A stretch of DNA of 32,593 nt from Clostridia bacterium (GTDB taxonomy: Bacteria > Bacillota > Clostridia > UMGS1810), in assembly GCA_016293435.1 (NCBI GenBank), contig JAEDEG010000022.1:1-32593 (forward strand), written 5' to 3'. How positions within the stretch are numbered: position 1 is the stretch's first letter; each line of letters starts with the position of its first letter. The translations under genes were made by a program, and so were the position numbers. The notes under the pieces were generated by a model. The model did not search any database. It was not told the origin of the DNA and worked only from the letters and a program-made list of their open reading frames with translations. Below are positions 15,088 through 23,911 of this stretch, one piece after another.

Positions 15088-15900
15088 TTAATCTATTATC
15101 ACAAATATTTCATCAGTGGATGAAAAATCTACTACAGGCTCAATTATCGCATCCCACGATAATCCGTTTGAATTTGATTTAATTTCATTAATCTTTCCGA
15201 TAGCTATTCCGGGAGGATAGATTCCGCCTTCGCCTGACGTGGTCAATATATCTCCCTCAGAAATAGCGGATTCTGTTGTCATGTACTTCATAGAACAAAA
15301 TCCTTTATCAAACAGTGATATATCACCTTGAATCATACAGTATTCATCGATTCTGTCTACTTTTGCACTTACAGACGTCGATGAATCTATAATAGTAGTT
15401 ATATTAGCCCAGTTGCGTCCAACTTCGCTTACATAACCAACCAGCCCAAGTTCGGTAATTACAGCATCGTTTTTATTTATGCCATCACTGAGCCCTTTGT
15501 TAATTTTCAAAACGCTTGACCAATTATCAACATCTGTTCCAATTACAGAGGCTGCAATAAGGGAATAATCCTCGCTGCGTTTCCGGAGTTCAAGCATAGC
15601 TCGCAGCTTCTCGTTTTCTGCAACAAGATTATCATAATCGTTTGCTTTTTTGGTCATAGTAATAAGCTGTTGCTTCAAAAAAGTATTTTCATTTTTGAAC
15701 TTTGAAGCATCTTTTCCGTATTTAAAGCTGTTAAGTATATATGTTCCGACGGACTGAAACGGTTTAAGTACAATACCGACAGTATTTGATACTATGCCGG
15801 CATTTGGCTTGCCTGCACCGGCAAAAAGCATTGAGATTATCATTGCTATTGTTATTGTAATCAGAATAATTTTATTTTTATGGTCTCTAATAAAATTCAT
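15088..15900 (-). CDS. mreC: Rod-shape-determining protein MreC
   Basis: MreC is a bitopic membrane scaffold that connects cytoplasmic MreB to PBP2. The 270-residue protein has one N-terminal membrane segment (about 10-28) and a coiled coil (about 65-110, with KNENTFLKQQL and VAENEKLRAML heptads). The extracytoplasmic beta-domain carries the usual SSVLKINKGLSDGI and GLVGYVSEVG stretches and ends in FSSTDEIFVIID. The length is typical. It starts at ATG with a GGGTG site and sits 17 bases after mreB. Confidence 0.94.
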   Translation of the reverse strand: MNFIRDHKNKIILITITIAMIISMLFAGAGKPNAGIVSNTVGIVLKPFQSVGTYILNSFKYGKDASKFKNENTFLKQQLITMTKKANDYDNLVAENEKLRAMLELRKRSEDYSLIAASVIGTDVDNWSSVLKINKGLSDGINKNDAVITELGLVGYVSEVGRNWANITTIIDSSTSVSAKVDRIDEYCMIQGDISLFDKGFCSMKYMTTESAISEGDILTTSGEGGIYPPGIAIGKINEIKSNSNGLSWDAIIEPVVDFSSTDEIFVIID

Positions 15901-15917
15901 TAGTATACACCCGCTTG

Positions 15918-16907
15918 CTAAATTTTATATATATTGGCATCGTTTTCAATAAGCTTTCCCAAACCTGCTGCAACGCATTTGAGTGGATAATCTGCAACTT
16001 TAACCGGCATACCGGTGGCATTGCAGATAATTCTATCTATACCATCGATACAAGCTCCGCCACCCGTCAGTTCGATTCCGGAATTCAAAATATCAGCAGA
16101 CAGCTCTGCCGGAGCTTCACTTATCACAGATTTGATTGCATCAACAATTACATATATCTCCGGCAAAATAGCTGCTCTTATATCATTTCCATTAACATAA
16201 ATACTTGCCGGGAGCCCGTTTGCAAGTTTTCTGCCACTAATTTGTGCTGAAACCTGTGCAGGATTTTTCATAACTGTTCCGATTTCAAATTTTATTTTTT
16301 CTATGCTTTGGGTACCCGCCGAAATACCGTATTTTTTCCGGATGAAAGATGTTATTGCTTCGTCAAATGAATCCCCGCCAACTCGAACGGTCTTACTTGC
16401 AACTATACCTCCAAGTGAAATTATAGCAACTTCAGTAGTTCCACCGCCAATATCTACAATCATAGTTCCTGAGGGGGAATTCACATTCAATCCGGATCCT
16501 ATGGCCGCTGCCATGATTTCTTCGACAAAAAATGCATCCCTTACGCCGGAATGAGCTATAACCTCGCGTAGAGCTTTGCTTTCAACATTTGTACTTTTGG
16601 TTGGTATGCCGACAACAGCGCGCATTTTAGGCCTGAATATAGATTTTATTATTTTTTTTACAAAAAAATCAAGCATCAGAACAGCCATGTCAAAATCTGC
16701 AATAACGCCGCATTTCAGCGGATTTACGGCATTGATTCCATTCGGAGTACGACCAAGCATTTCTTTGGCGTTTTTTCCGACAGAAATAACATTGCCGTTG
16801 CTGTTTACTGCAACCACGCTGGGTTCTTCTAAAACAATTCCTTTTGATTTTTGATATATGATAGTATTAGTAGTTCCAAGGTCAATTCCTATATCTACTT
16901 TAGACAC
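15918..16907 (-). CDS. mreB: Actin-like cell-shape protein MreB
   Basis: MreB polymerises on the inner membrane face and orients cell-wall elongation. The 329-residue protein begins with IGIDLGTTNT (phosphate-1 loop) and contains MIVDIGGGTTEVAIISLGG (phosphate-2) and ELTGGGACIDGI (adenosine site). The frame extends upstream to an ATG at 16925, which overlaps maf by four bases, but those six codons read through an AGGGGAAAGG ribosome site. GTG at 16907 lies eight bases after the GGGG and is preferred. MreB heads the mreBCD-PBP2 run, 14 bases after maf. As an MreB paralogue it could be Mbl, but the adjacent mreCD genes favour MreB. Confidence 0.95.
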   Translation of the reverse strand: MSKVDIGIDLGTTNTIIYQKSKGIVLEEPSVVAVNSNGNVISVGKNAKEMLGRTPNGINAVNPLKCGVIADFDMAVLMLDFFVKKIIKSIFRPKMRAVVGIPTKSTNVESKALREVIAHSGVRDAFFVEEIMAAAIGSGLNVNSPSGTMIVDIGGGTTEVAIISLGGIVASKTVRVGGDSFDEAITSFIRKKYGISAGTQSIEKIKFEIGTVMKNPAQVSAQISGRKLANGLPASIYVNGNDIRAAILPEIYVIVDAIKSVISEAPAELSADILNSGIELTGGGACIDGIDRIICNATGMPVKVADYPLKCVAAGLGKLIENDANIYKI

Positions 16908-16921
16908 AGGCCTTTCCCCTT

Positions 16922-17500
16922 TCAAATTATTATACCAAACTCCTTTTTCAAAAGCCTATACAGCTTTGACAACGGCAATCCTACTACATTATAAAAATCA
17001 CCGTTTATTCTGTCTATGAATACGCCGGCATATTCTTGAATACCGTATGCGCCTGCTTTATCATAGGGTTGATATGTATTTATATAATTTGAAATTTCAT
17101 CGTTTGTAATTTTTGAAAAGAAAACTTCTGTCTCGCAATAATCTGTCACTGTTGTCATTGTATCGCTATCGGTAACAGATATGCCTGAAATTACTTTATG
17201 TGATTTTCCAGAAAAAGAAGACAGCATCGAAAATGCATCATCAAAATCGGATGGCTTTCCGAGAATTCCCATATCATTAACAACAACGGTGTCTGCACCT
17301 ATTACGATAGATTTTTTTTTGAATTTTGAAGCAACATCAGTGGACTTAAGCATTGCAAGTTCCTGAACATAAAGCTTAGGCTCAAGATCCTTTGGCACTT
17401 GCGATTCGTCTACATCACTTTCCATGACAGAAAAATCCATTCCAATACCCGACAATATTTCCCGCCTACGCGGAGATTTTGAAGCTAAAACAAATTTCAT
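16922..17500 (-). CDS. maf: Maf-family nucleoside triphosphate pyrophosphatase
   Basis: Maf proteins hydrolyse noncanonical or pyrimidine nucleoside triphosphates (dTTP/UTP type) and have been linked to septum arrest. The 192-residue protein has the N-terminal ASKSPRRREIL motif (residues 6-16), the GADTVV motif with its acidic catalytic residue, and YDKAGAYGIQ near the C-terminus, all diagnostic. The length is normal. The start is ATG after AGAGGAAATG. It lies 20 bases after dut and just before mreB. The maf-mreB adjacency is widespread in Firmicutes, but the usual radC between them is missing here. Confidence 0.95.
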   Translation of the reverse strand: MKFVLASKSPRRREILSGIGMDFSVMESDVDESQVPKDLEPKLYVQELAMLKSTDVASKFKKKSIVIGADTVVVNDMGILGKPSDFDDAFSMLSSFSGKSHKVISGISVTDSDTMTTVTDYCETEVFFSKITNDEISNYINTYQPYDKAGAYGIQEYAGVFIDRINGDFYNVVGLPLSKLYRLLKKEFGIII

Positions 17501-17520
17501 TGTTACATTTCCTCTCTGGT

Positions 17521-17976
17521 TTAAAAAGCACCGGTGGAGCCAAAACCACCGCTTCCTCTTTTGGTTTCGACGAGAGTGTCGGTAACATTGAACTGTGCCT
17601 TTGCCACCTTCATGATGACAAGTTGAGCAATTCTTTCTCCGTTGTTTATGGTGTACGGTTCGTTGCTTAAATTAATAAGTGCAACTTTTATTTCGCCGGT
17701 ATAATCGCTGTCTACAACGCCAACGCAGTTTGCTAGTGTTATCCCATGTTTGGAAGCAAGCCCGGATCTTGCAAAAATGAACGCACCGTATTGAGGACCG
17801 GGCAAAGAAATTGCAATTCCGGTAGGAATAAGAGCCCTTTCCAGTGGTTTAAGAGTTATGCTCCGGTCAAGACAAGCTTTAAGATCCATACCTGCAGAAC
17901 CGTCGGTTGCATAAAATGGTGCTTGCCTTTCTTTATTATTATCTAAAAATTTAATATTAATCTTTACATTTTCCAT
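17521..17976 (-). CDS. dut: Deoxyuridine 5'-triphosphate nucleotidohydrolase (dUTPase)
   Basis: This trimeric enzyme hydrolyses dUTP to dUMP and pyrophosphate, which keeps uracil out of DNA and supplies dUMP for thymidylate. The 151-residue protein shows all five motifs in order: SAGMDLKA, ARSGLASKHG, GVVDSDYTGEIKV with the substrate-stacking Tyr, GERIAQLVI and the glycine-rich C-terminal GSGGFGSTG. The start is ATG, eight bases after AAGGAAGG. It is placed between the U32-family gene and maf, giving two neighbouring nucleotide-sanitising enzymes upstream of the shape genes. Confidence 0.96.
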   Translation of the reverse strand: MENVKINIKFLDNNKERQAPFYATDGSAGMDLKACLDRSITLKPLERALIPTGIAISLPGPQYGAFIFARSGLASKHGITLANCVGVVDSDYTGEIKVALINLSNEPYTINNGERIAQLVIMKVAKAQFNVTDTLVETKRGSGGFGSTGAF

Positions 17977-17999
17977 TGTATAAACCTTCCTTTCGGCAA

Positions 18000-20087
18000 T
18001 TACTGAACACCGTTATAAAAATGTCCACGGGTAAAATTGGTTTTGCATTTTTTATTATTTTCATACATTGATATAATTGTTTTTATTTCTTCCGACGTTT
18101 CGGTTGTAAAATCAAACCTATACATAGAAGCACCAATTTCGGACAACTCATCCATTTTGTCTGACATAACCACCGGAATACTGTTGTAAATTATATTTGT
18201 ACAGGATTTTTTATCTGTAATAAGAGGAAAGCAAATATTCTTTCTGTCTTTAAGATAATACATCTCCTTTTCGCTGCAATCGCACTTACCTTTTGAAGAT
18301 TTAATGATACAGTTGCGCACTGTCATAAGAGAAATCCTACCATAAATCACAATTTCTGTGGGAATAGCTTTTGACATATCCTTCATCTGAAATAATGTAA
18401 GTTCGGGTGATAGCGTGCATCCGCAAGCCCCATATTGCTTTAGCTGTTTTATAGCCAAGGAATTGAAAGTATTTAATCTGTAGTCTGCATGTACGTTAAA
18501 CCTATTTGAAAGATAAAGCTGACCGAAATTTTGGGCACATATATTTTTTATGTTTATTTCGGATAAATCAATATTTCTGCTATCATGCATTATCGGCGGA
18601 AGCTTAACGCAATATATATCTTCATTATTGTCAAAATGGTTTTTATCACTAATATACACATTATACGGAATATATATACGTTCAAATCCTAAATCATACG
18701 CTGTACATGCCTGATCATAAGTTAATACAGAAGCAGTTAACGCCGGATCAGGAGGCGCAATCTCCGGTTTAATCAATACGAAAGGTAAATGTGTGCGACT
18801 TCGGGCAGATTGAAGAATAAAATTTTCAACCAATAAAATTGCCTTACGGCGCATATCATTTATTTCTTTTATGGGAAAATAAATTCCATCTTCAACATCA
18901 ATTTCAAGCGATGAAAATTCAAAAAGAGTGCCCCCTAATTTGGACAGCTGGTCATATATGCGTTCTTTTGTGGTTGGAGCTTTGGCTGCAGCCTCTGAAA
19001 CAACATTTGAAAAAACAGTGAACGTATTACCTTTATAGCTTAATGTAAATGATGCTTTATTTCCCAGTTTCATTTCAAAAGCTGCAGATACGCTGATTTG
19101 ATGTTTTTTTGAAGCCAAAGACATGGCACTTTCTATTACATCGTCAGTAGCAGATGCAAAAATATTATCATGGTTCGTTGAATAACATATCATATTGCGC
19201 CCATGTTCGTCTTTTAAAAATCCGTCTGTAAACCCGTTTCTGCTAAAAATATTTTCTAAAAGTGCTTTATCATCTAAAGAAACCATACCTCCATTGAGAT
19301 ATTTGCTGTATATGCCGCATACCGCACTGACATATGCCTCACTTTTCATTCTTCCTTCTATTTTGAATGAAGTAACACCTGAGGATTTAAGCTCGGAAAT
19401 ATAATCTATCAAGCACAAATCCTTTAAGCTTAAAAGATACTTATTTTGTTCGGAAATACGATTTCCATTACCGTCTAAAAGGGTATAGGGTAAACGGCAT
19501 GGCTGAGCACACGAACCGCGATTACCACTTCTGCCTCCGAGAAAGCTTGAAAAAAGGCACTGCCCGGAATAGCTCATACACAATGCACCATGTACAAAAA
19601 CCTCGAGCTCAATATCGCAATTTGCAGAAATGTATTTAATTTCATCAAGAGACAGTTCTCTGGATAAAACAACTCTGTCAAAGCCCATTTTTTTTGCTTC
19701 AAGGGCTCCATACAAATTATGAATTGTCATCTGGGTACTGGCATGTATACGAAAATCCGGGAAATGGTTTTTAACGATATTTACAATTCCCATATCTTGA
19801 ACAATTACCCCATCGACACCCTCGTCGTAGCAAAATTTAATAAAATCATACGCCTCGCTTAATTCATTATCCGCAACAAGTGTGTTTACGGTTACATATA
19901 GCTTTGCGCTACGCAAATGAGCATATCTTACTGCCTCTGTAATCTGATCATTGGTTAGATTTACAGCATTTGTTCTGGCTCCGAATTTTAAACCGCCAAA
20001 ATAAACAGCATCTGCTCCACTGTCTATGGCAGCTTTGAGTGAATCAAAGCTCCCGCCCGGAGCTAAAATTTCTATTGAATCATTCAT
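18000..20087 (-). CDS. U32-family RNA hydroxylation protein (RlhA/TrhP-like)
   Basis: Proteins of the peptidase U32 family act in prephenate-dependent hydroxylation of tRNA U34 (TrhP) or of 23S rRNA (RlhA); early peptidase annotation is doubtful. The 695-residue protein starts with the family's ILAPGGSFDSLKAAIDSGADAVYFG-type strand (positions 7-31). It has HASTQMTIHN in the middle of the first domain and a four-cysteine cluster (CMSYSGQC followed by CAQPC) expected to hold an iron-sulfur cluster. A DUF3656-like middle region and a diverged C-terminal repeat follow. The long form with the middle domain is closer to RlhA than to short TrhP. ATG overlaps the zapA stop by one base (TAATG), indicating translational coupling. 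Confidence 0.86.
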   Translation of the reverse strand: MNDSIEILAPGGSFDSLKAAIDSGADAVYFGGLKFGARTNAVNLTNDQITEAVRYAHLRSAKLYVTVNTLVADNELSEAYDFIKFCYDEGVDGVIVQDMGIVNIVKNHFPDFRIHASTQMTIHNLYGALEAKKMGFDRVVLSRELSLDEIKYISANCDIELEVFVHGALCMSYSGQCLFSSFLGGRSGNRGSCAQPCRLPYTLLDGNGNRISEQNKYLLSLKDLCLIDYISELKSSGVTSFKIEGRMKSEAYVSAVCGIYSKYLNGGMVSLDDKALLENIFSRNGFTDGFLKDEHGRNMICYSTNHDNIFASATDDVIESAMSLASKKHQISVSAAFEMKLGNKASFTLSYKGNTFTVFSNVVSEAAAKAPTTKERIYDQLSKLGGTLFEFSSLEIDVEDGIYFPIKEINDMRRKAILLVENFILQSARSRTHLPFVLIKPEIAPPDPALTASVLTYDQACTAYDLGFERIYIPYNVYISDKNHFDNNEDIYCVKLPPIMHDSRNIDLSEINIKNICAQNFGQLYLSNRFNVHADYRLNTFNSLAIKQLKQYGACGCTLSPELTLFQMKDMSKAIPTEIVIYGRISLMTVRNCIIKSSKGKCDCSEKEMYYLKDRKNICFPLITDKKSCTNIIYNSIPVVMSDKMDELSEIGASMYRFDFTTETSEEIKTIISMYENNKKCKTNFTRGHFYNGVQ

Positions 20088-20434
20088 TATGATCTGTCAT
20101 TCCTTCTGTAACTTTGCATTTCTTCTTTAAAAAAACGATTTTCTTCCTCTAAAGCTTTGCAGCCGGCACGAAGCTCATTGAGTTCATCGCGACATTTTTT
20201 GAGTTCTTCGTTTGCTCTGTCAAGCATATACTTTGTTTTATAATATTCATCACATATGTTGATAGAGGTAAGCACAGAAATCTTTAACGGCTTAAGAGCG
20301 GGATTAGCTGCTATTTCTCTCATTTTTTTATCAACGGTAAAGCATACCTTGTTTATATACTCAGCACTTTCAACTCCGACCAGTGTGTAATCATTATTAA
20401 ATATTCTGACATTAACCTTTGTTTTTTTCTCCAT
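20087..20434 (-). CDS. zapA: Cell-division protein ZapA
   Basis: ZapA is a small cytoplasmic protein that crosslinks FtsZ filaments at the division ring. The 115-residue protein has the ZapA globular head (KVNVRIFNNDYTLVG-type start, residues 4-18, then a SVLTSINICDEYYK helix) and a long C-terminal coiled coil (about 70-110, DRANEELKKCRDELNELR). The length is normal for Gram-positive ZapA. It starts at ATG after AAGAGGAATACC and is the first gene of the run leading to mreBCD, so a divisome protein shares a transcript with elongasome genes. A TATAAT-like element lies upstream near 20505-20512, but no matching -35 is clear. Confidence 0.9.
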   Translation of the reverse strand: MEKKTKVNVRIFNNDYTLVGVESAEYINKVCFTVDKKMREIAANPALKPLKISVLTSINICDEYYKTKYMLDRANEELKKCRDELNELRAGCKALEEENRFFKEEMQSYRRNDRS

Positions 20435-20704
20435 GGTATTCCTCTTTTCTTTGAATTTGTATCCTTATGACACAAATACCCATGTAAAAATAATAATCAT
20501 AGTATATTATACAACAAAAATTATCAAAAGAAAAGAGTTTTTACAAATTTTTTACAAATTTATTTTAGTAATTAAAATATATAAAATATTTAGCAAAACT
20601 AACCTGATTATGAATATTTTATGTAACTTTACATATTGTAAAATTTGAATAGATATGTTAATATATAAAATATACATTAATATAATTTATGATAGGAGAG
20701 CAAT
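20435..20704. other. Divergent intergenic region zapA/lepA
   Basis: This very AT-rich 270-base spacer must hold promoters for both zapA (minus) and lepA (plus). It contains a near-duplicate TTTTTACAAATTT / TTTTACAAATTT around 20538-20562 and a perfect inverted repeat TTTACA-TAT-TGTAAA at 20628-20642. Several TATAAT-like hexamers are present, but none has an unambiguous partner at 17 bases. I see no coding or structured RNA here. Confidence 0.5.
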
Positions 20705-22510
20705 ATGTCTGACAGACAAAAACATATAAGGAATTTTTGTATAATAGCTCATATTGATCATGGGAAATCTACCTTGGCTGACCGAATGCTTGAAAATACC
20801 GGTGTTCTCACCAAAAGAGAGATGCAAGATCAGATTCTTGATAATATGGATTTAGAGCGAGAAAAAGGAATAACTATTAAGGCACGAGCCGTTAAACTAA
20901 TATATAAAGCTAATGATGGCATTGAATATACGTTTAATTTGATAGATACTCCCGGACATGTCGATTTTAATTATGAGGTGTCCCGCAGTCTTGCTGCATG
21001 CGAAGGTGCTGTGCTGGTTGTTGATGCCGCCCAGGGGATAGAAGCTCAGACACTGGCAAATACCTATCTGGCGGTAGACCACGATTTGGAGATTGTTCCG
21101 GTAATAAATAAAATTGATTTGCCAAGTGCAAGGCCGGATTTCGTAAAAAATGAAATTGAAAATGTAATTGGTATAGAAGCCCAAGATGCTCCGCTGATCT
21201 CTGCAAAACAAGGTATCGGTATAGAAGAGGTACTTGAAAAAATTGTTGAACTTGTTCCTCCGCCGTCCGGAGACGAAAATGCTGCATTGAAGGCACTTAT
21301 TTTTGATTCTTACTACGATTCATATAAAGGCGTAATTGTATATGTGCGAATAAAAGACGGTGAGGTAAAAAAAGACGATGTAATTCGATTTATGGCAACC
21401 GGAAAAGAATTTTCTGTGGTTGAAGTCGGTTATCTTTCTCCGTTGGGCTCTATTATATCAGATAAACTCTGTGCCGGTGAAGTGGGATATATTGCAGCCA
21501 GTATAAAAAATGTTACAGATGCAAGGGTTGGTGACACTGTGACGACTGTTGATAACCCGGCATCAGAGCCTTTGCCCGGTTATAAAAAAGTCAATCCAAT
21601 GGTTTTTTGTGGCATTTACACCTCTGACGGTTCCAAATTTCCCGACTTGCGTGAAGCATTGGAGAAATTACAATTAAACGATGCGTCTCTCACATTTGAG
21701 CCTGAAACGTCAATTGCTTTGGGATTTGGCTTCAGATGCGGATTTCTCGGACTTTTGCACATGGAAATTATACAAGAAAGAATAGAACGTGAATATAATT
21801 TGGATATTGTTACTACTGCACCAAGTGTTATATACAAAGTTATAAAAACAAATGGTGAAACCGTTAATATTGATAATCCCACAAATCTGCCGCCGGTATC
21901 CGAAATTGAATACATGGAAGAACCGGTTGTTGATGCTTCAATAATGCTTCCAACAGAATTCGTGGGTAACATTATGGAGCTTTGTCAGGATCGTCGAGGC
22001 ACATTTAAGAATATGGAATATATCGATGATACACGCGTTGTGCTGCATTATGATTTGCCGCTGAATGAAATTATATACGATTTTTTTGATGCGTTAAAAT
22101 CAAGAACTAAAGGTTATGCTTCGTTTGATTATGATTTAAAAGGATATCAAAAATCCGATCTGGTAAAGCTTGACATGCTTTTGAATGGTGATATTGTGGA
22201 TGCACTATCTTTTATTGTTCATGAATCTAAAGCATACGCAAGAGGCAGAAGAATTGCCGAAAAGCTTAAGGAATCTATACCCAGACAGCTTTTTGAAATA
22301 CCTATACAAGCTACAATAGGGAATAAAATAATAGCCAGAGAAACGGTAAAGGCTATGCGTAAAGACGTTTTGGCGAAATGCTATGGCGGAGATATAACAA
22401 GAAAGAAAAAGCTGCTTGAAAAACAGAAAGAGGGAAAAAAGCGTATGCGACAGGTTGGTACAGTTGAGGTTCCTCAAGAGGCGTTTATGTCGGTATTGAA
22501 GATGGATTAA
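20705..22510 (+). CDS. lepA: Elongation factor 4 (LepA)
   Basis: LepA is a ribosome-associated GTPase that back-translocates or assists stalled ribosomes. The 601-residue protein has the G domain motifs AHIDHGKSTL (16-25), DTPGHVDF and NKIDLP, then domain II, the EF-G-like domains III and V, and the LepA-specific C-terminal domain ending in GTVEVPQEAFMSVLKMD. The length matches the family exactly. ATG follows AGGAG at about seven bases. It is a single gene with no clear terminator before the capA-like gene, which has its own promoter. In many Clostridia lepA stands near hemN or hrcA; neither is present here. Confidence 0.97.
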   Translation: MSDRQKHIRNFCIIAHIDHGKSTLADRMLENTGVLTKREMQDQILDNMDLEREKGITIKARAVKLIYKANDGIEYTFNLIDTPGHVDFNYEVSRSLAACEGAVLVVDAAQGIEAQTLANTYLAVDHDLEIVPVINKIDLPSARPDFVKNEIENVIGIEAQDAPLISAKQGIGIEEVLEKIVELVPPPSGDENAALKALIFDSYYDSYKGVIVYVRIKDGEVKKDDVIRFMATGKEFSVVEVGYLSPLGSIISDKLCAGEVGYIAASIKNVTDARVGDTVTTVDNPASEPLPGYKKVNPMVFCGIYTSDGSKFPDLREALEKLQLNDASLTFEPETSIALGFGFRCGFLGLLHMEIIQERIEREYNLDIVTTAPSVIYKVIKTNGETVNIDNPTNLPPVSEIEYMEEPVVDASIMLPTEFVGNIMELCQDRRGTFKNMEYIDDTRVVLHYDLPLNEIIYDFFDALKSRTKGYASFDYDLKGYQKSDLVKLDMLLNGDIVDALSFIVHESKAYARGRRIAEKLKESIPRQLFEIPIQATIGNKIIARETVKAMRKDVLAKCYGGDITRKKKLLEKQKEGKKRMRQVGTVEVPQEAFMSVLKMD

Positions 22511-22643
22511 TATTTAATAGTCAAAAAATTTACTGACACATTCAATATTTTTTTTAAATTCTATATCAAATTTCAATTTTTTACCGGCAAACTAGGCTCA
22601 TTGATAATTTTAAAATTTATATTGCCAATCTAACCTGATACAA

Positions 22644-22672
22644 TTGAAATAAGTAAATACTTGTGCTATAAT
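22644..22672 (+). promoter_or_regulatory. Sigma-A promoter of the capA-like gene
   Basis: TTGAAA (22644-22649), a 17-base spacer and TATAAT (22667-22672) with an extended TGC just before the -10. The start codon at 22720 gives a leader of about 40 bases. Confidence 0.9.
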
Positions 22673-22719
22673 GTATTCGCTTTTATCTTTCAATTTTTTC
22701 GTAAAGGAGATTGTGAATT

Positions 22720-23787
22720 ATGATTATTACCATTGGAGGAGATGTTTGTGTAACAGACAGTAACAAAGAAATGTTTGCAAATACAGAAACAAACAAGCTG
22801 TTTACAAATGTCATAGATGTTTTTGCAGCATCTGATATTAACTTTGTTAATCTTGAATGCGCTCTTACAGAATCCGAAAACAGAATCAAAAAATTCGGCC
22901 CAAATCTTAAAGGACCGAAATCAACAGCCGCTGTACTCAAAAAAGCCGGTATTGACTACTGTTCTCTATCTAACAATCACACGTTTGATTTTGGCATTGG
23001 AGGACTTATGGACACGGTAGATGCACTAAACGAAAATAAAATTACATACACCGGGATCGGTGATAATGATTTGGATGCAAGAAAAGACCTGATAATCGAA
23101 CATGAGGGCAAAAAAATCGCATTTATTACAGTGTGTGAACATGAATATTCCTACGCTCTGCCTGACAGAATCGGCACAAGAGTGTATGATCCCTACGATA
23201 CATCGGACGATATAGTAAAAGCAAAGAAAAATGCTGATTATGTTATAGTAATATACCACGGTGGAAAAGAGCATTGCCGCTATCCTTCTCCCCGACTTCG
23301 CAAGCTTTGTCGTTCAATGGCAAATCATGGAGCAGATGTTGTTCTTTGTCAGCATAGTCACTGCATAGGCTGCTACGAAAAATACAACAACTGCCACATC
23401 ATGTACGGCCAGGGTAATTTCCATTTTACCGGAATGAATCCTGACGAAAGTGAGATGTGGTCAACAGGTATGTTGGTACAGCTTGAATTTACAAACGAAA
23501 GTAAAATAAAATTCATACCGACTGTTGCCGAAAATGGTGGAATAAGACTTGCAAATGATATTGAAAAAGCTAAGCTTCTCAAAGAACTCGACGGCAGAAA
23601 TGCAGAGCTCGAAAATGACGCATGGCTCAACGGATGGCACAAATTCTGCGAGGAAAATAAAAAAACTTATACAGAAGCCATAGTCGGAGGAAATCTCGAT
23701 TGGTTTTCACATTATCTTGACTGCGAAGCTCATACAGACGTATGGCGCGAGTTATATCCAACGTGGAATATGACTAATGAAAAATAG
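22720..23787 (+). CDS. CapA-family (PGA_cap) metallophosphatase-like protein
   Basis: The 355-residue protein belongs to the CapA / poly-gamma-glutamate capsule domain family, a branch of the calcineurin-like phosphoesterases. Visible motifs are TIGGDVCV (4-11), FVNLECALT (47-55), LSNNHTFDFG (about 82-91), IVIYHGGKEH and LCQHSHCIGCYE, followed by GQGNFHF, all with potential metal-binding Asp, Asn and His. There is no signal peptide or anchor, so this is probably a cytosolic member rather than the membrane-bound capsule enzyme, and no capBC genes are near. The substrate is unknown. It starts at ATG after AAGGAG. Repeat module A begins two bases after the stop and the module B hairpin can serve as terminator. 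Confidence 0.88.
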   Translation: MIITIGGDVCVTDSNKEMFANTETNKLFTNVIDVFAASDINFVNLECALTESENRIKKFGPNLKGPKSTAAVLKKAGIDYCSLSNNHTFDFGIGGLMDTVDALNENKITYTGIGDNDLDARKDLIIEHEGKKIAFITVCEHEYSYALPDRIGTRVYDPYDTSDDIVKAKKNADYVIVIYHGGKEHCRYPSPRLRKLCRSMANHGADVVLCQHSHCIGCYEKYNNCHIMYGQGNFHFTGMNPDESEMWSTGMLVQLEFTNESKIKFIPTVAENGGIRLANDIEKAKLLKELDGRNAELENDAWLNGWHKFCEENKKTYTEAIVGGNLDWFSHYLDCEAHTDVWRELYPTWNMTNEK

Positions 23788-23789
23788 AA

Positions 23790-23846
23790 GGGGGGCAATC
23801 CCTCATTCTGTGTAAACCTCAAATTTAGCTCCAAAATGATAATATA
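23790..23846 (+). repeat. Repeat module A, copy 2 (3' of capA-like gene)
   Basis: Starts with GGGGGGCAATCCCTC two bases after the capA-like stop and matches the reverse complement of 41-97 at 54 of 57 positions. It continues without a gap into module B. Confidence 0.85.
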
Positions 23847-23911
23847 ACTAAATTAAGGTGTCACCCGCCTCTATAGGCGGCGGGTGACACCTTAATTTTT
23901 TCAGTGGGAGT
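23839..23911 (+). repeat. Repeat module B, copy 1
   Basis: Identical to 32519-32591 at 72 of 73 positions, in direct orientation. It holds a perfect 19-bp hairpin (23851-23869 with 23879-23897) followed by a run of T, and the first arm of a second hairpin. The single difference from copy 2 (C at 23890, T at 32570) keeps pairing as a G-U. Confidence 0.9.
23851..23901 (+). terminator. Strong terminator-like hairpin in module B
   Basis: A 19-bp perfect stem with a nine-base loop is followed by a T tract (23896-23901), 63 bases after the capA-like stop. It can terminate plus-strand transcription. The inner CCGCCT/AGGCGG can also pair with a four-base loop, so two registers are possible. Confidence 0.8.

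Noticed and set aside
20628..20676. Sigma-A promoter for lepA using TTTACA or TTGAAT
   Set aside because: Spacers to the nearest -10-like hexamers are far from 17 bases; the region is too AT-rich to pick one.
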